Positions 1 to 9,393 of a stretch of 46,109 nt of DNA are shown here, in pieces. Below the pieces are notes generated by a model, which saw only the letters and a program-made list of their open reading frames with translations, had not been told where the DNA came from and made no database searches. The position numbers were made by a program, and so were the translations under genes. Source of the DNA: Bacteroidales bacterium (GTDB taxonomy: Bacteria; Bacteroidota; Bacteroidia; Bacteroidales; Muribaculaceae); assembly GCA_910575615.1 (NCBI GenBank), contig CAJTEX010000024.1, positions 1 through 46,109 on the forward strand, written 5' to 3'. The stretch's first letter is position 1. Every line of letters starts with the position of its first letter.

Positions 1-129
1 AAATCTTAATTATCAACACGCCATCAGAAACCCCCAGACCCTATTGTCAACCCCTGTAAAAACTGTCCAAAAATCACAGGTTATCAATGGGGGGCAATTT
101 AAATAATCCATAGGGGGTCAATTTGTTGA
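1..129. other. Gene-free left edge
   Basis: I see no open frame of useful length here on either strand. The stretch is A/C-rich and holds two similar short G-runs, near 87-99 and 111-123, each leading into CAATTT. Together with the AraC remnant immediately to the right it reads as decayed intergenic DNA. Confidence 0.5.
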
Positions 130-228
130 GAATATCCAGTAGGGATGGGCAGCATGGGCAATTTCCGCCAATGCTTCCGCGAGGAATTCAATTCCACACC
201 CTCTGAATACCTGCGGAATCTCGTATAG
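130..228 (+). pseudogene. Remnant of an AraC-family regulator (C-terminal end only)
   Basis: Between an in-frame TGA at 127-129 and a TAG at 226-228 the plus strand encodes about 32 residues that match the last helix-turn-helix of AraC/XylS regulators: VGMGSMGNF, then FRQCFREEF, then TPSEYLRNL. In intact members this segment is preceded by some 70 residues of the first helix-turn-helix, which is absent: the frame is closed at 127 and no other frame upstream continues the family. I read it as the 3' stump of a deleted or frameshifted regulator. The family assignment comes from the conserved tail motif (F..CF..EF..TPSEY); the pseudogene status is inferred from the truncation. Confidence 0.6.
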
Positions 229-311
229 ACACAATCCGATGATCCAAGTTCCCCAGTTCAGACACAGCTGGCGCGCCAATTTCTGAAATACTACATTATC
301 CCCTTAAGCAC

Positions 312-352
312 ACCATCCTGACGATTCTCAGATTGGAGACCGTCAGGATGGT
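312..352. terminator. Hairpin downstream of the outer-membrane barrel gene
   Basis: A perfect 12-bp inverted repeat, ACCATCCTGACG (312-323) with its complement at 341-352, surrounds a 17-nt loop. It lies about 40 nt past the stop of the minus-strand gene ending at 393. Neither flank has a long T-run, so a factor-independent terminator is likely but not certain. Confidence 0.5.
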
Positions 353-392
353 TGTATTGGATATGCCTGTATGTTCAGCGACTGGGGAGGGG

Positions 393-1010
393 TCAGAAGA
401 AGTAGGTGGCTGACACTGCCCAGTAGCGGTTGCGGGCGGAATAATTCTCAAGTTTCACGGCTTTGGTTGTGTAAGTCATACCCCAGGTGTATGACCCGGC
501 TACCTGCCAGCGCTTGAAGATCTCAGCACCGATACCTGCCCGCAGGCCGATTGAGCCGAATGGGTATTCCATCGCCTTGCATGATGAGTGGGCGATATTG
601 AAGCTGAACACCGGGCCACCGAAGACAAATGGCGCAAGGGTGTCCTCAAAGCCGTTCATGCGGGTCCACTTGAATTCCAGGTTGAGGGGAATCTCAAGTG
701 TGTGGAGATACAGATGCTCTTTGCCGTAACCGTCGACAGCCCATATTTTGCGGCTTCCCAGATCAAGGGTGGCGCCTTTCATAGCATACAAGGCACCGAT
801 TCTCAGCCCGAGACCTATGCCGGGGAACATCATCTCCCCCTGCACACCGAGGCGCGGCCCTACGGCCCCGTCGACAGTGACCAGGTCCTGCTTGAAGTCG
901 AGGGTGGTGAACCCCGCGCCTACCTGGGCTCCGTAACGAAACTCGGCTTTTGACTGGAATGACACAACGGCCAGGGCCACGCACACGAGAAGGTATTTAA
1001 GGAGTTTCAT
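393..1010 (-). CDS. Small outer-membrane beta-barrel protein (PorT / OMP_b-brl type)
   Basis: This is a 205-residue protein with a signal peptide (about residues 1-22, hydrophobic core then SKA before EF). The rest consists of alternating short beta-strands and ends in YFF, the aromatic C-terminus typical of outer-membrane barrels. Length and composition fit the PorT-like barrels common in Bacteroidetes. Its ATG overlaps the TGA of hisS (ATGA at 1007-1010), so it is translationally coupled as the last gene of a typA-hisS-omp run. No specific ligand or role can be read from the sequence. Confidence is high for location and fold class, low for function. Confidence 0.75.
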   Translation of the reverse strand: MKLLKYLLVCVALAVVSFQSKAEFRYGAQVGAGFTTLDFKQDLVTVDGAVGPRLGVQGEMMFPGIGLGLRIGALYAMKGATLDLGSRKIWAVDGYGKEHLYLHTLEIPLNLEFKWTRMNGFEDTLAPFVFGGPVFSFNIAHSSCKAMEYPFGSIGLRAGIGAEIFKRWQVAGSYTWGMTYTTKAVKLENYSARNRYWAVSATYFF

Positions 1011-2380
1011 TCTTTGGGGAGGATTACGTTGATGATTGAGTCTGCGTCGGCGGTGACCGAGGTCTGCTCTCCGGTCGACATGTTTTTCAATGTCACTTTC
1101 CCCTCGGCCAGCTCACTTTCGCCTATTATTGCCACGAACGGGATCGCCGAGGTGTCGGCATAGCCCATCTGTTTCTTCATCTTCACCTGGTCAGGGTAAA
1201 CCTCGGCTGCCACACCGACTCCGCGGAGCTGCTTGGCCAGGCGGAGAGACATCGCGGCCTCGGCATCGCCGAAGTTGGCGAAGAGGACGGTGGTGGCAGT
1301 GGCTTTCGCCTCGGCAGGGAAAAGGTCGAGGGAGAGCAGCACGTCATATATACGGTCTGCGCCAAACGAGACCCCGACTCCCGAAAGGCCGGGCATGCCG
1401 AACACGCCTGTGAGGTTGTCGTAACGGCCTCCACCTGAAATCGAGCCAATCTGCACATCGGCAGCTTTGACCTCGATGATTGTGCCGGTGTAATAGTTGA
1501 GGCCACGGGCGAGCGAGACATCAAGGTCAAGCTCGGCGGTCAGCCCGAGGGCGGTGACCCCGCCTACCACGGTCTTGAGCTCCTTGACACCGAGGCTGCC
1601 GGTCTCAGAGGAAGCCAGCAGCGACTCAAGCTGTGAAAGACGCTCGTCGAGCGAGCCTGAAATCGCGAGAATCGGCTGCAGCTTAGCGACTGCCTCCTGT
1701 GACAGCCCGCGCTCTACCAGCTCTTCGTTGACCTTGTCGAGGCCGATTTTGTCGAGCTTGTCGATGGCGGTGGTGATATCGATGATTTTGTCGGGATGGC
1801 CGATAAGCTCGGCGATTCCGGCAAGCACCTTGCGGTTGTTGAGTTTCAGAATCACCCTGATGCCGAGACGGCGGAACACCTCATCGACCATCTGGAGCAA
1901 TTCAATCTCATTAATGAGCGAATCAGAGCCGACCACATCGGCGTCACACTGGTAGAACTCGCGGTAGCGGCCTTTCTGAGGACGGTCGGCGCGCCATACG
2001 GGCTGAATCTGATATCTTTTGAAAGGCATCTGGAGGTCGTTGCGGTGCTGCACCACATAGCGGGCGAAAGGCACCGTCAGGTCGTAGCGCAATCCCTTCT
2101 CACTGATTTTTGAGGTCAGCTTGGGATAGTTGACATCGGCCACCTCAGCCGCGTCGACATTCTTCATGTATTCCCCCGAGTTGAGAATCTTGAAGAGGAG
2201 CTTGTCACCCTCCTCGCCATATTTCCCCATCAGCGTGGAGAGGTTTTCCAGGGCGGGAGTCTCCACGGGGTTATAACCATAGAGGCGGAAGACGGTGCGG
2301 ATGGTGTCGAAAATATAGTTGCGTCGAGCCATTTCCACCGGGGAAAAGTCGCGCGTTCCTTTGGGTATGGAGGGTTTCAT
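1007..2380 (-). CDS. hisS: Histidine--tRNA ligase
   Basis: A class II aminoacyl-tRNA synthetase that charges tRNA-His. Visible landmarks are KGTRDFSP at the N-terminus, the motif 2 region ([13 protein letters not shown], about 120-132, through YREFYQCD near 139-146), the histidine-binding signature [10 protein letters not shown] (290-299), SGGGRYDNL (315-323) and motif 3 ([11 protein letters not shown], 334-344). The C-terminal alpha/beta anticodon-binding domain follows. At 457 residues it is longer than the E. coli enzyme, as in the longer HisRS type found in Bacteroidetes, with extra sequence between motif 2 and the His signature. It starts 17 bp after typA and overlaps the downstream barrel gene by 4 bp. 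The assignment is secure. Confidence 0.97.
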   Translation of the reverse strand: MKPSIPKGTRDFSPVEMARRNYIFDTIRTVFRLYGYNPVETPALENLSTLMGKYGEEGDKLLFKILNSGEYMKNVDAAEVADVNYPKLTSKISEKGLRYDLTVPFARYVVQHRNDLQMPFKRYQIQPVWRADRPQKGRYREFYQCDADVVGSDSLINEIELLQMVDEVFRRLGIRVILKLNNRKVLAGIAELIGHPDKIIDITTAIDKLDKIGLDKVNEELVERGLSQEAVAKLQPILAISGSLDERLSQLESLLASSETGSLGVKELKTVVGGVTALGLTAELDLDVSLARGLNYYTGTIIEVKAADVQIGSISGGGRYDNLTGVFGMPGLSGVGVSFGADRIYDVLLSLDLFPAEAKATATTVLFANFGDAEAAMSLRLAKQLRGVGVAAEVYPDQVKMKKQMGYADTSAIPFVAIIGESELAEGKVTLKNMSTGEQTSVTADADSIINVILPKE

Positions 2381-2397
2381 CTTTAAGTGGGGGATAC

Positions 2398-4197
2398 TTA
2401 ATTTTTGTTGGCGCGTTTGCGTTCGAGTTCGTCAAGGATGATTTTGCGGAGTCGCAGATGATTGGGGGTGACCTCAACATACTCATCCTCCTTGATGTAT
2501 TCGAGAGCTTCCTCAAGGCTGAACACCACAGGGGGCACAATCTTCGCCTTGTCGTCAGCTCCGGAGGCACGCATGTTGGTCAGCTTCTTTGACTTGGTGA
2601 CATTGATGACGATGTCCTTGTCTTTGGAACTCTCACCGACCACCTGGCCTGCATAGACCTCCTCCTGGGGGAAGATGAAGAAGCGTCCGCGGTCTTGCAG
2701 CTTGTCGATAGCGTAGGCATAGGCCGTTCCGGCCTCCATGGCGATGAGCGAACCATTGGTGCGGCGCTCGATTTCACCTTTCCAGGGCTGGTATTCCATA
2801 AACCGATGGGCCATGATGGCCTCTCCGGCCGAACCGGTCAGCACATTGTTTCGCAGTCCGATGATACCGCGCGATGGTATCTGGAACTCCATATGGACGC
2901 GGTCGTTCTGGGTGGTCATCGACACCAGGTCACCCTTGCGGCGGGTCACCATGTCAATCATCTTGGAGGCGTATTCCTCGGTGACATTGATGGTCAGAAG
3001 CTCGACAGGCTCGCATTTGACCCCGTCGATTTCCTTGATGATTACCTGAGGCTGGCCCACCTGCAGTTCATACCCCTCGCGGCGCATAGTCTCGATAAGC
3101 ACCGAGAGATGCAGCACACCACGGCCGAAGACATTCCATTTGTCCTCGTTGTCGCTCTTGGTGACGCGCAGCGCAAGGTTCTTGTCAAGCTCGCGGGTGA
3201 GGCGTTCCTGGATGTGGCGGGAGGTGACAAACTTGCCGTCCTTACCGAAGAAAGGAGAGTCATTGATGGTGAATGTCATCGACATCGTGGGCTCGTCTAT
3301 GGCGATACGGGGCAGCGGCTCGGGATTGTCAAGCAATGTGACAGTGTCGCCAATCTCAAAATTCTCGAGACCCACCAACGCGCAGATGTCGCCCGAAGAG
3401 ACCTCCTGGACGCGCTTGCGTCCCATCCCCTCGAATGTGTGGAGCTCCTTGATTTTCTGGCGGGCCACCGAACCGTCGCGGCAGCTGAGGCCTATCTCCA
3501 TACCCTCGCGGAGGGTGCCACGGTGTACACGTCCCACGGCGATACGTCCCACATAGCTTGAATAGTCAAGCGAAGTGATCAACATCTGGGGGTCGCCATC
3601 AATCGTCTTGGGAGCCGGGATATGCTCGATGATGGCATCAAGCAGGGGTATGATATTGTCGGTCGGCTTCTGCCAGTCGAGGCTCATCCAGCCGTTTTTG
3701 GCCGAGCCGTATATTGTCGGGAAGTCAAGCTGTTCCTCCGTGGCATCGAGATTGAACATCAGATCGAACACCATCTCCTGCACCTCCTCGGGACGGCAGT
3801 TGGGCTTGTCGACCTTGTTGATTACCACCACCGGTTTCAACCCCATCTGGATGGCCTTCTGAAGCACAAAACGGGTCTGGGGCATCGGGCCTTCAAAAGC
3901 GTCTACCAGCAGCAGGCAGCCGTCGGCCATGTTCAGCACACGCTCCACCTCGCCGCCGAAGTCGGCGTGGCCCGGGGTGTCGATGATGTTTATCTTCGTG
4001 TCTTTATAATTGATGGAGACATTTTTGGAAAGGATCGTTATGCCCCTCTCCCTCTCCAGGTCGTTGTTGTCGAGGATAAGTTCGCCGGCATTCTGATTCT
4101 CGCGAAAGAGATGCCCGGCCAGAAGCATTTTGTCGACCAGCGTCGTCTTACCATGGTCGACGTGGGCGATGATTGCGATGTTGCGGATGTTCTGCAT
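2398..4197 (-). CDS. typA: Translational GTPase TypA/BipA
   Basis: A ribosome-binding GTPase of the EF-G/LepA superfamily, linked in other bacteria to 50S assembly and stress adaptation. G-motifs from the chosen start: AHVDHGKTT (G1, 11-19), RGIT in switch I (51-54), DTPGH (G3, 73-77) and NKVD (G4, 127-130), followed by domain II, domain III and the TypA-specific C-terminal domain. The frame opens upstream to 4248, but the family begins a few residues before [13 protein letters not shown], so I place the start at the ATG at 4197. This gives 599 residues, close to the usual 600-610. A promoter element lies 49 bp upstream (4246-4253). It heads the typA-hisS-omp unit. Confidence 0.95.
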   Translation of the reverse strand: MQNIRNIAIIAHVDHGKTTLVDKMLLAGHLFRENQNAGELILDNNDLERERGITILSKNVSINYKDTKINIIDTPGHADFGGEVERVLNMADGCLLLVDAFEGPMPQTRFVLQKAIQMGLKPVVVINKVDKPNCRPEEVQEMVFDLMFNLDATEEQLDFPTIYGSAKNGWMSLDWQKPTDNIIPLLDAIIEHIPAPKTIDGDPQMLITSLDYSSYVGRIAVGRVHRGTLREGMEIGLSCRDGSVARQKIKELHTFEGMGRKRVQEVSSGDICALVGLENFEIGDTVTLLDNPEPLPRIAIDEPTMSMTFTINDSPFFGKDGKFVTSRHIQERLTRELDKNLALRVTKSDNEDKWNVFGRGVLHLSVLIETMRREGYELQVGQPQVIIKEIDGVKCEPVELLTINVTEEYASKMIDMVTRRKGDLVSMTTQNDRVHMEFQIPSRGIIGLRNNVLTGSAGEAIMAHRFMEYQPWKGEIERRTNGSLIAMEAGTAYAYAIDKLQDRGRFFIFPQEEVYAGQVVGESSKDKDIVINVTKSKKLTNMRASGADDKAKIVPPVVFSLEEALEYIKEDEYVEVTPNHLRLRKIILDELERKRANKN

Positions 4198-4245
4198 TAC
4201 GGATGTAAACAGCTTTGATATTATTTTCAGTTCATTTTCAAGCCG

Positions 4246-4253
4246 CAAAGTTA
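4246..4253 (-). promoter_or_regulatory. Bacteroidetes -7 element for typA
   Basis: On the minus strand the sequence reads TAACTTTG, a perfect TAnnTTTG box, 48 nt before the typA ATG at 4197. This implies a short leader and supports the internal ATG over the longer frame. I see no clear -33 TTG at the usual spacing. Confidence 0.55.
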
Positions 4254-4331
4254 CGAAAAATTCCCGTAATCCTCCCCTACCGCCCCCGCTTTTTTATTCA
4301 ACAGGCTGCCAGGTGCGCACAAAGATGGGGG

Positions 4332-4928
4332 TCAGTCGGCGGCACAGACCCCGTCGAGCGAGAGGAGGCGGCCAGTGATTTCCGGGAAGATGTCGGCGCG
4401 CATTGACAGGGCCATCGTGCAGGAGTTGTCAAAGGTCTGGCTGAGTATGTCAAGCTCGGTTGAGGATTTGACCACTTTCATCACGTCGTTCATGGCCAGG
4501 TAGGGGAATGTGAAGGTAAAGGTCTCTTTCTTGTGGCACTGTATTATTTCCCCCTCTTCGATGGCCAGGCGCGCGGCCTCACGGTAGGCGACGATAAGGC
4601 CGGGGGTGCCGAGCTTGATGCCCCCGAAATAGCGCACAACGATGATTACGATGTCGGTCAGGTTGGCCGAGTTGATCTGACCGAGAATCGGTTTCCCGGC
4701 TGTGCCCGACGGCTCCCCGTTGTCTGACGACAGGAAGTCGAGGCGGTCGGCCCCGAGCATGAACGCCCAACAGACATGGCGGGCGTCGAAATACTCCCTG
4801 GAGACACGCTTTACCTCCTCCCGGGCCTGCTCGCGGGACGTGACCGGGATGGCGAAGCTGATGAATCGGCTCCGTTTCTCGGTGAAAACAGCTTTTGCGG
4901 GGGCGGCGAGGGTGTAGTAGGTATCCAT
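4332..4928 (-). CDS. YigZ/IMPACT-family protein (UPF0029)
   Basis: A 198-residue member of the IMPACT/YigZ family. The signature SDNGEPSGTAGKPIL is intact near residues 68-82, followed by the conserved VVRYFGGIKLG segment, and the C-terminal ferredoxin-like domain (UPF0029 C-terminal) is complete. Bacterial members are about 200 residues and their exact biochemical role is unsettled; eukaryotic IMPACT proteins modulate the Gcn1/Gcn2 translational stress response. It follows the GT42/DUF115-like gene after 17 bp and is probably co-transcribed with it. Family confidence is high, function open. Confidence 0.9.
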   Translation of the reverse strand: MDTYYTLAAPAKAVFTEKRSRFISFAIPVTSREQAREEVKRVSREYFDARHVCWAFMLGADRLDFLSSDNGEPSGTAGKPILGQINSANLTDIVIIVVRYFGGIKLGTPGLIVAYREAARLAIEEGEIIQCHKKETFTFTFPYLAMNDVMKVVKSSTELDILSQTFDNSCTMALSMRADIFPEITGRLLSLDGVCAAD

Positions 4929-4945
4929 CGGTGAGCGCAGGTTGT

Positions 4946-5806
4946 TTATGAGATTTCTCCCCGGGGAAACGCGTCAATCATTGACCCGGGGGTGGCGTTG
5001 ACAATCGACACACCGCGCGAGGCGGCATAAGCCTGGAGGCGGTGGTAGGACCGGAAGGCAATCGCCATGCTGTCAAGCACTTCATGGAGCGGATGTCTCA
5101 CATATTCCTGGCGGATGCGTTTCTCTTCCCGCTCATCCTCCTTGTAAAAATGGGGCTGCACCGACACCACTTCATTGCGGTCGTTGACCGTCAGGGTCGA
5201 CAGCCATGAATGGTCGGCCCCGAGCAGGCATATCCGTTTGTAGCCGAGCCATATGCCGGCCATTATCGATGGCACCATCACGTTGCGGGGGCGTGGCATG
5301 CCCCGGCGCATTCCAAACATAGCGTCTTCAAACCATCCGAACCCCTCGACGGCCACGAAATTGAATGTGTCGACTTTCAGCTTCGGGTTGTCAAACAGCC
5401 GGGCCCGGCGGCGGCAGGCGGCGGGGATGAGCAATGTCATCCCGAAATCAATGGCATTGAGGTTGTCAATCAGCCGCCTCACATTCGGGTCGCTGTCGGC
5501 TTTGTCGAAAAAATGGGGGTCAGCAAGCACATAATACCGGGGCTTCACCTGCATGAACTCGGGCGAATTGGCGAAGAAGTTGACGGCAAGGGTGTCTGAC
5601 CTGCGCAACATCTCCATGTCCTCGTCAAGGCAGCGGCGCAGCGATGGGCCATTGCCGAGAATCACAAGCGGCCTGCCGTCTGCCACCCCATCAGCCCTGC
5701 GCGGCCCGCTGCCGCCGATTGCCGGAAGCAGCCGCAAGCAGCTCTTCAGCGTTGAGCCGAGGGAGTCAAAAAAACCTGCCAGTTGTGATATCGCGGAATT
5801 GCCCAT
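4946..5806 (-). CDS. GT42 (CST-I)/DUF115-like Rossmann protein, possible glycosyltransferase
   Basis: This 286-residue protein has no signal peptide. After a variable N-terminus comes VILGNGPSL (48-56), a nucleotide-binding-type loop shared by CST-I/II sialyltransferases (GT42) and DUF115 proteins. Further features in the same order as those families are YYVLADPHFF (91-100), VPSIMAGIWLGYKRICLLGADHS (split near 178-200) and a C-terminal GVSIVNATPGSM (265-276). This suggests a CMP-sugar-dependent glycosyltransferase or DUF115-type enzyme; the donor and acceptor cannot be read. A legI-like nonulosonate synthase gene lies 6 kb away, which makes a CMP-nonulosonate donor conceivable, but that is inference only. 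It has its own promoter (5843-5850) and leads into yigZ. Confidence 0.6.
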   Translation of the reverse strand: MGNSAISQLAGFFDSLGSTLKSCLRLLPAIGGSGPRRADGVADGRPLVILGNGPSLRRCLDEDMEMLRRSDTLAVNFFANSPEFMQVKPRYYVLADPHFFDKADSDPNVRRLIDNLNAIDFGMTLLIPAACRRRARLFDNPKLKVDTFNFVAVEGFGWFEDAMFGMRRGMPRPRNVMVPSIMAGIWLGYKRICLLGADHSWLSTLTVNDRNEVVSVQPHFYKEDEREEKRIRQEYVRHPLHEVLDSMAIAFRSYHRLQAYAASRGVSIVNATPGSMIDAFPRGEIS

Positions 5807-5842
5807 TTATGCCTGACTGTATGCTTTGTCGTTAATTTTGTG

Positions 5843-5850
5843 CAAACTTA
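5843..5850 (-). promoter_or_regulatory. Bacteroidetes -7 element for the GT42/DUF115-like gene
   Basis: The minus strand reads TAAGTTTG (TAnnTTTG), 36 nt before the ATG at 5806. It faces away from the glsA promoter in the same 113-bp divergent spacer. Confidence 0.55.
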
Positions 5851-5893
5851 ATAATTTTATAGGGATTTTCATCCCTGTTTCATCTAAAAATAG

Positions 5894-5901
5894 TAAATTT
5901 G
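5894..5901 (+). promoter_or_regulatory. Bacteroidetes -7 element for the glsA operon
   Basis: TAAATTTG on the plus strand matches TAnnTTTG and ends 18 nt before the glsA ATG. The expected -33 TTTG is degenerate. It is the only good promoter candidate I see in front of the long plus-strand run that starts with glsA. Confidence 0.5.
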
Positions 5902-5919
5902 CCCCTCTGAAAGGAGCCT

Positions 5920-6852
5920 ATGACAGACAATGACGCGATGAGGATTGATCTTGACGGGGTGTTGCGCCAGCGGCTTCCCCGCCTTTCCAGGTTCATTCCG
6001 CGGTTTGCCGTGGAATGGATGAAGCGCACCATACGCCAGGACGACCTCAACCGCATCCTGGAGGAGAACGCCGGGCTTGAGGGGGCAGACTTCGCCCGAG
6101 GGGCGTTGAAGTCGCTCGACATCAAGGTAGAGGCCAGGTTTGAGGACCGCCTCCCCTCCCCCGCCGAACGGCGTGTGCTGTATGTCAGCAACCATCCCCT
6201 GGGAGGTCTCGACGGGCTGGCCCTGATTGACTATGTGCAACGCCGCCACGGGGGAAATGTCTACTTCGTGGTCAACGACCTGCTGTCGGCGGTCAAGCCG
6301 CTTGAAAGCGTGTTCCTCCCCGTCAACAAGTTCGGCAGGCAAAACCGCGAGGCGGTGAAGGCTGTCGAGGATGCTTTCGCCGGTGATGACCCCGTAATCA
6401 TGTTTCCGGCTGGGCTTGTGTCAAGGCTGCAGCGGGTAGCCTACATGGGCCGGAAACGCAAGATGGTGGCCGACCTGGCATGGAACAAGATGTTTGTCAA
6501 CAAGGCCCATCAATACAGACGCGACATCATCCCCGTATTCTTCAGCGGAAAAAATTCGAGGAAATTCTACAGGATGGCCAACCTGCGCCGCCACCTGGGC
6601 CTCAGATTCAACTTCGAGATGATATATCTGCCCGGAGAGATGGTGAGGATGGCCCACAGCGCCCTGTCGATTTCGTTCGGCGTGCCGCTGTCTTGGAAAA
6701 TGCTGACTCCCGGGCGTGAGGCAGCCGCCTGCGCCGCCGCGGTGAGGGCTTCGGTCTACCACATAAATGTTGTGGACGCCGACCAGCCCCCCGCAAAGAG
6801 GATTCTTTTTCCACAGGGTCCGTTCCCAAAAAACAAGAGACAAAATGGCTGA
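5920..6852 (+). CDS. glsA: Glycine-lipid O-acyltransferase (PlsC/OlsA-like)
   Basis: A 310-residue membrane-associated acyltransferase of the lysophosphatidate acyltransferase/hemolysin type. The catalytic His-Asp pair sits in NHPLGGLDG (His92, Asp98; spacing five residues, as in the hemolysin/OlsA branch), and an FPAG motif (162-165) marks the acceptor-side block. In Bacteroides thetaiotaomicron the adjacent glsB/glsA pair makes glycine lipids: GlsB N-acylates glycine with a 3-hydroxy fatty acid and GlsA O-acylates that hydroxyl. The order here and the 8-bp overlap with the next gene match this pair, so I transfer the name. The family call is direct; the substrate is inferred from the pairing. 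Confidence 0.82.
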   Translation: MTDNDAMRIDLDGVLRQRLPRLSRFIPRFAVEWMKRTIRQDDLNRILEENAGLEGADFARGALKSLDIKVEARFEDRLPSPAERRVLYVSNHPLGGLDGLALIDYVQRRHGGNVYFVVNDLLSAVKPLESVFLPVNKFGRQNREAVKAVEDAFAGDDPVIMFPAGLVSRLQRVAYMGRKRKMVADLAWNKMFVNKAHQYRRDIIPVFFSGKNSRKFYRMANLRRHLGLRFNFEMIYLPGEMVRMAHSALSISFGVPLSWKMLTPGREAAACAAAVRASVYHINVVDADQPPAKRILFPQGPFPKNKRQNG

Positions 6853-7795
6853 AAAGATAATCGACCCGGTAGACCCCGGAAAAATAATCGCCGAGCTGAC
6901 CCCCGAACGCTTGCTGCGCAAGACCAACAAGGGGGGCAACGAGATATATGTGGTCGACTGCCGAAACGCCCCGGAGACGATGCGCGAAATCGGCCGCCTG
7001 CGCGAAATAGCGTTCCGCGCCGCAGGCGGAGGCACCGGCAAGAGCTGCGACATCGACCAGTATGACACAATGGATCCCCCCTGCCGCCAGCTTATCGTAT
7101 GGTCGCCCGAAGACCGCCAGATAATCGGCGGCTACCGGTTCATACTCGGCAAGGACATCAGGATTGAGGATGGCCGCCCGAGGATAGCGACATCACACAT
7201 GTTCAGCTTCTCGCCCCGGTTCATCTCAGAATACCTTCCGCAGACCATCGAGCTTGGCCGGTCGTTCGTCAGGCTCGAATACCAGTCGTCGCGCGCCGGG
7301 GCAAAAGCGATATTCGCCCTTGACAACCTCTGGGACGGCCTTGGGGCCCTGACCGTGGAGCATCCCGAGATGAAATATCTCTTCGGGAAGTTCACGATGT
7401 ATCCCAGCTATGACCGCGAATGCCGCGACATGCTGCTGTATTTCCTCAACAAACATTTCCCCGACTCCGACAATCTCTGCCGACCATACTGCCCGATCGT
7501 GCGTGGCGACGGCAAAGGAAGGTTCGAGACCATGTTTCCGGGCCATGACTTCAAGGAGGATTACAAAATCCTTAATTGCGCCATCCGGGAACACGGCATA
7601 AACATACCGCCGCTGGTCAACGCGTACATGAGTCTCAGCCCGACACTCAAGGTGTTTGGCACAGCCATCAACGACGAGTTCGGCGACGTTGAGGAGACCG
7701 GGATATTCCTCACCATCGCCGAGGTCTACGAGGAGAAGAAAGACCGTCACATCAACTCATACCATCCCGAGGAGGGGCATCACGCCGACATATGA
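6845..7795 (+). CDS. glsB: Glycine N-acyltransferase for glycine lipid/commendamide (OlsB-like, GNAT fold)
   Basis: A 317-residue acyl-ACP-dependent N-acyltransferase of the OlsB/autoinducer-synthase-like GNAT group. Near the N-terminus it shows LREIAFRAAGGGTG (52-65), acidic residues CDIDQYD (68-74) and GGYRF (95-99), then the long C-terminal half typical of Bacteroidetes GlsB. The expected product is N-(3-hydroxyacyl)glycine, called commendamide when palmitoyl-based, the precursor of the O-acylated glycine lipid. The frame opens further upstream inside glsA; I chose ATG 6845, which overlaps glsA by 8 bp. Its stop overlaps the next ATG (ATGA), indicating translational coupling. Confidence 0.82.
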   Translation: MAEKIIDPVDPGKIIAELTPERLLRKTNKGGNEIYVVDCRNAPETMREIGRLREIAFRAAGGGTGKSCDIDQYDTMDPPCRQLIVWSPEDRQIIGGYRFILGKDIRIEDGRPRIATSHMFSFSPRFISEYLPQTIELGRSFVRLEYQSSRAGAKAIFALDNLWDGLGALTVEHPEMKYLFGKFTMYPSYDRECRDMLLYFLNKHFPDSDNLCRPYCPIVRGDGKGRFETMFPGHDFKEDYKILNCAIREHGINIPPLVNAYMSLSPTLKVFGTAINDEFGDVEETGIFLTIAEVYEEKKDRHINSYHPEEGHHADI

Positions 7796-9393
7796 ACCAC
7801 ACTGACTCAAAAATGGCCGTCCTGGCCCTGCTGCTGGCCTCTGTCGCAGGCCCGACGGGGACAACGCTTCACGCGGCCGAGCCAGATTTCGATTCCGGCA
7901 GCGGGATTGTGATGACAGGCCGCGCCGAGGGGATATTCGCCGCAGGCAGCGGCGGATTCGCCCCCTATTACATCGTGTCAAACAACCACGGCATCCTGAC
8001 CCAGAGCGGCGACGCCCTGCTGAGGCTTTCACTCGACAAAAGCCCTGACACCACAAAACGGTTCAGCTATGGATTCGGGGTTGACTTCCTGACCGGCTAC
8101 GCATCCTCTACCGATTATCTGCGTTTCTCGCCCTATGAGGCCGCTGGCGCGACAAAGGTGGGGGGCGGCTGGCTGGCCCCGCACTCAGAGCATCCATCGC
8201 GCATCTGGCTGCAACAGCTGTATGGCGAGGTGCGCTACCGTGGTGTTTTCCTTACCGCCGGGATGAAACAGCATTCCTCCGCGTTGCTGAGCCACACCCT
8301 GTCGAGCGGCGACCTCGTGGAGAGCGGCAACGCCCGGCCTGTTCCCGAGGTGAGAATCGGGTTCAACGACTTCCAGGACATCCCCTTCACCAACGGGTGG
8401 CTCCAGATACAGGGTGAGATTTCCTACGGCAAGATGACCGACAACGGATGGTTGCGCGACCATTACAACTATTACAACAGCCATCTCAACCAAGGGGCGC
8501 TTTACAGCTACAAGCGGTGCTATTTCCGCACAAAACCTGCGGAACGATTCTCCGCAACATTCGGCATGCAGGTCGGAGCCTTCTTCGGAGGCAAAACAGA
8601 CTGGTATGCCAACGGGGAACTGTACCGCACGGCAACATACTCAAAAGGTATCAAGCAATTTTTCAAGATGCTGCTCCCCACCGATGGCGGTCTCGAATAC
8701 TACTCGGGCAGCTCGCTCGGAAGCTGGGACGTGCTGTTACGCTACCGTCTCGATGACGGCTCAACCATAAAGGCATACATGCAGAAGCCGTGGGAGGATG
8801 GCTCAGGCATCGGGTTCCTCAACGGATTCGACGGAATATGGGGCATCCAGTTCACATCGGCCCGCAAAGGGTGGATTTCAGGAGCTGTGATAGAATACCT
8901 CGACTTCACCAACCAGTCAGGCCCGATGCACTGGGATCCGGACGACGCGCCCGGCACAGACATCACCAACCGTGCCGAAGGTGCTGACGACTATTATTAC
9001 AACCAAGAATACAACGCTTATGCCAATTACGGCATGGCGATAGGGTCGCCGTTTCTTGTATCCCCCATATACAACACCGACGGCTACCTGCAATTCACTG
9101 CAAACCGCGTAAGGGGTTTCCATGTCGGGGTGGAGGGGAACCTTTCGTCACAGGTCTCATACCGCGTCCTCGGAGGCTACCGCCGTTCATGGGGAAGCGG
9201 ACGTATCCCGTTCTTATCGCCCAAGGATGACACCTCGGTGATGGTGGAAGCATCCTATTCCCCCGCCAAGGTGCCCGGACTGGCCATAAAGGGGGCAATC
9301 GGTCTCGACCGTGGCCAACTTTACGGCAACACCACAGGCGGAATGCTCACAGTCTCATACTCAGGTCTTATCAGAATACCCAAAAAGCGATGA
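7792..9393 (+). CDS. Wzi-like capsule-assembly outer-membrane barrel
   Basis: This 533-residue protein has a cleavable signal (hydrophobic to about 28, HAA before EPDF) and a long barrel of alternating aromatic strands that ends in LIRIPKKR. The N-terminal region (FAPYYIVSNNHGIL, about 56-69) and overall length agree with the capsule assembly Wzi family. E. coli Wzi is an outer-membrane lectin that anchors capsule. Bacteroidales carry several paralogues, many outside capsule loci. Its ATG overlaps glsB and its stop overlaps the next gene (ATGA at 9390-9393), so it belongs to the glycine-lipid operon. Whether it binds polysaccharide or has a lipid-related role is unknown. Confidence 0.75.
   Translation: MNHTDSKMAVLALLLASVAGPTGTTLHAAEPDFDSGSGIVMTGRAEGIFAAGSGGFAPYYIVSNNHGILTQSGDALLRLSLDKSPDTTKRFSYGFGVDFLTGYASSTDYLRFSPYEAAGATKVGGGWLAPHSEHPSRIWLQQLYGEVRYRGVFLTAGMKQHSSALLSHTLSSGDLVESGNARPVPEVRIGFNDFQDIPFTNGWLQIQGEISYGKMTDNGWLRDHYNYYNSHLNQGALYSYKRCYFRTKPAERFSATFGMQVGAFFGGKTDWYANGELYRTATYSKGIKQFFKMLLPTDGGLEYYSGSSLGSWDVLLRYRLDDGSTIKAYMQKPWEDGSGIGFLNGFDGIWGIQFTSARKGWISGAVIEYLDFTNQSGPMHWDPDDAPGTDITNRAEGADDYYYNQEYNAYANYGMAIGSPFLVSPIYNTDGYLQFTANRVRGFHVGVEGNLSSQVSYRVLGGYRRSWGSGRIPFLSPKDDTSVMVEASYSPAKVPGLAIKGAIGLDRGQLYGNTTGGMLTVSYSGLIRIPKKR

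Noticed and set aside
87-124. Two G-run/CAATTT repeats as an operator pair
   Set aside because: Only two imperfect copies beside a decayed gene, without a promoter; too weak to call.
2695-3561. 288-residue open frame on the plus strand
   Set aside because: It is antisense to typA, which is clearly the real gene; composition is His/Val-rich as expected for a shadow frame.
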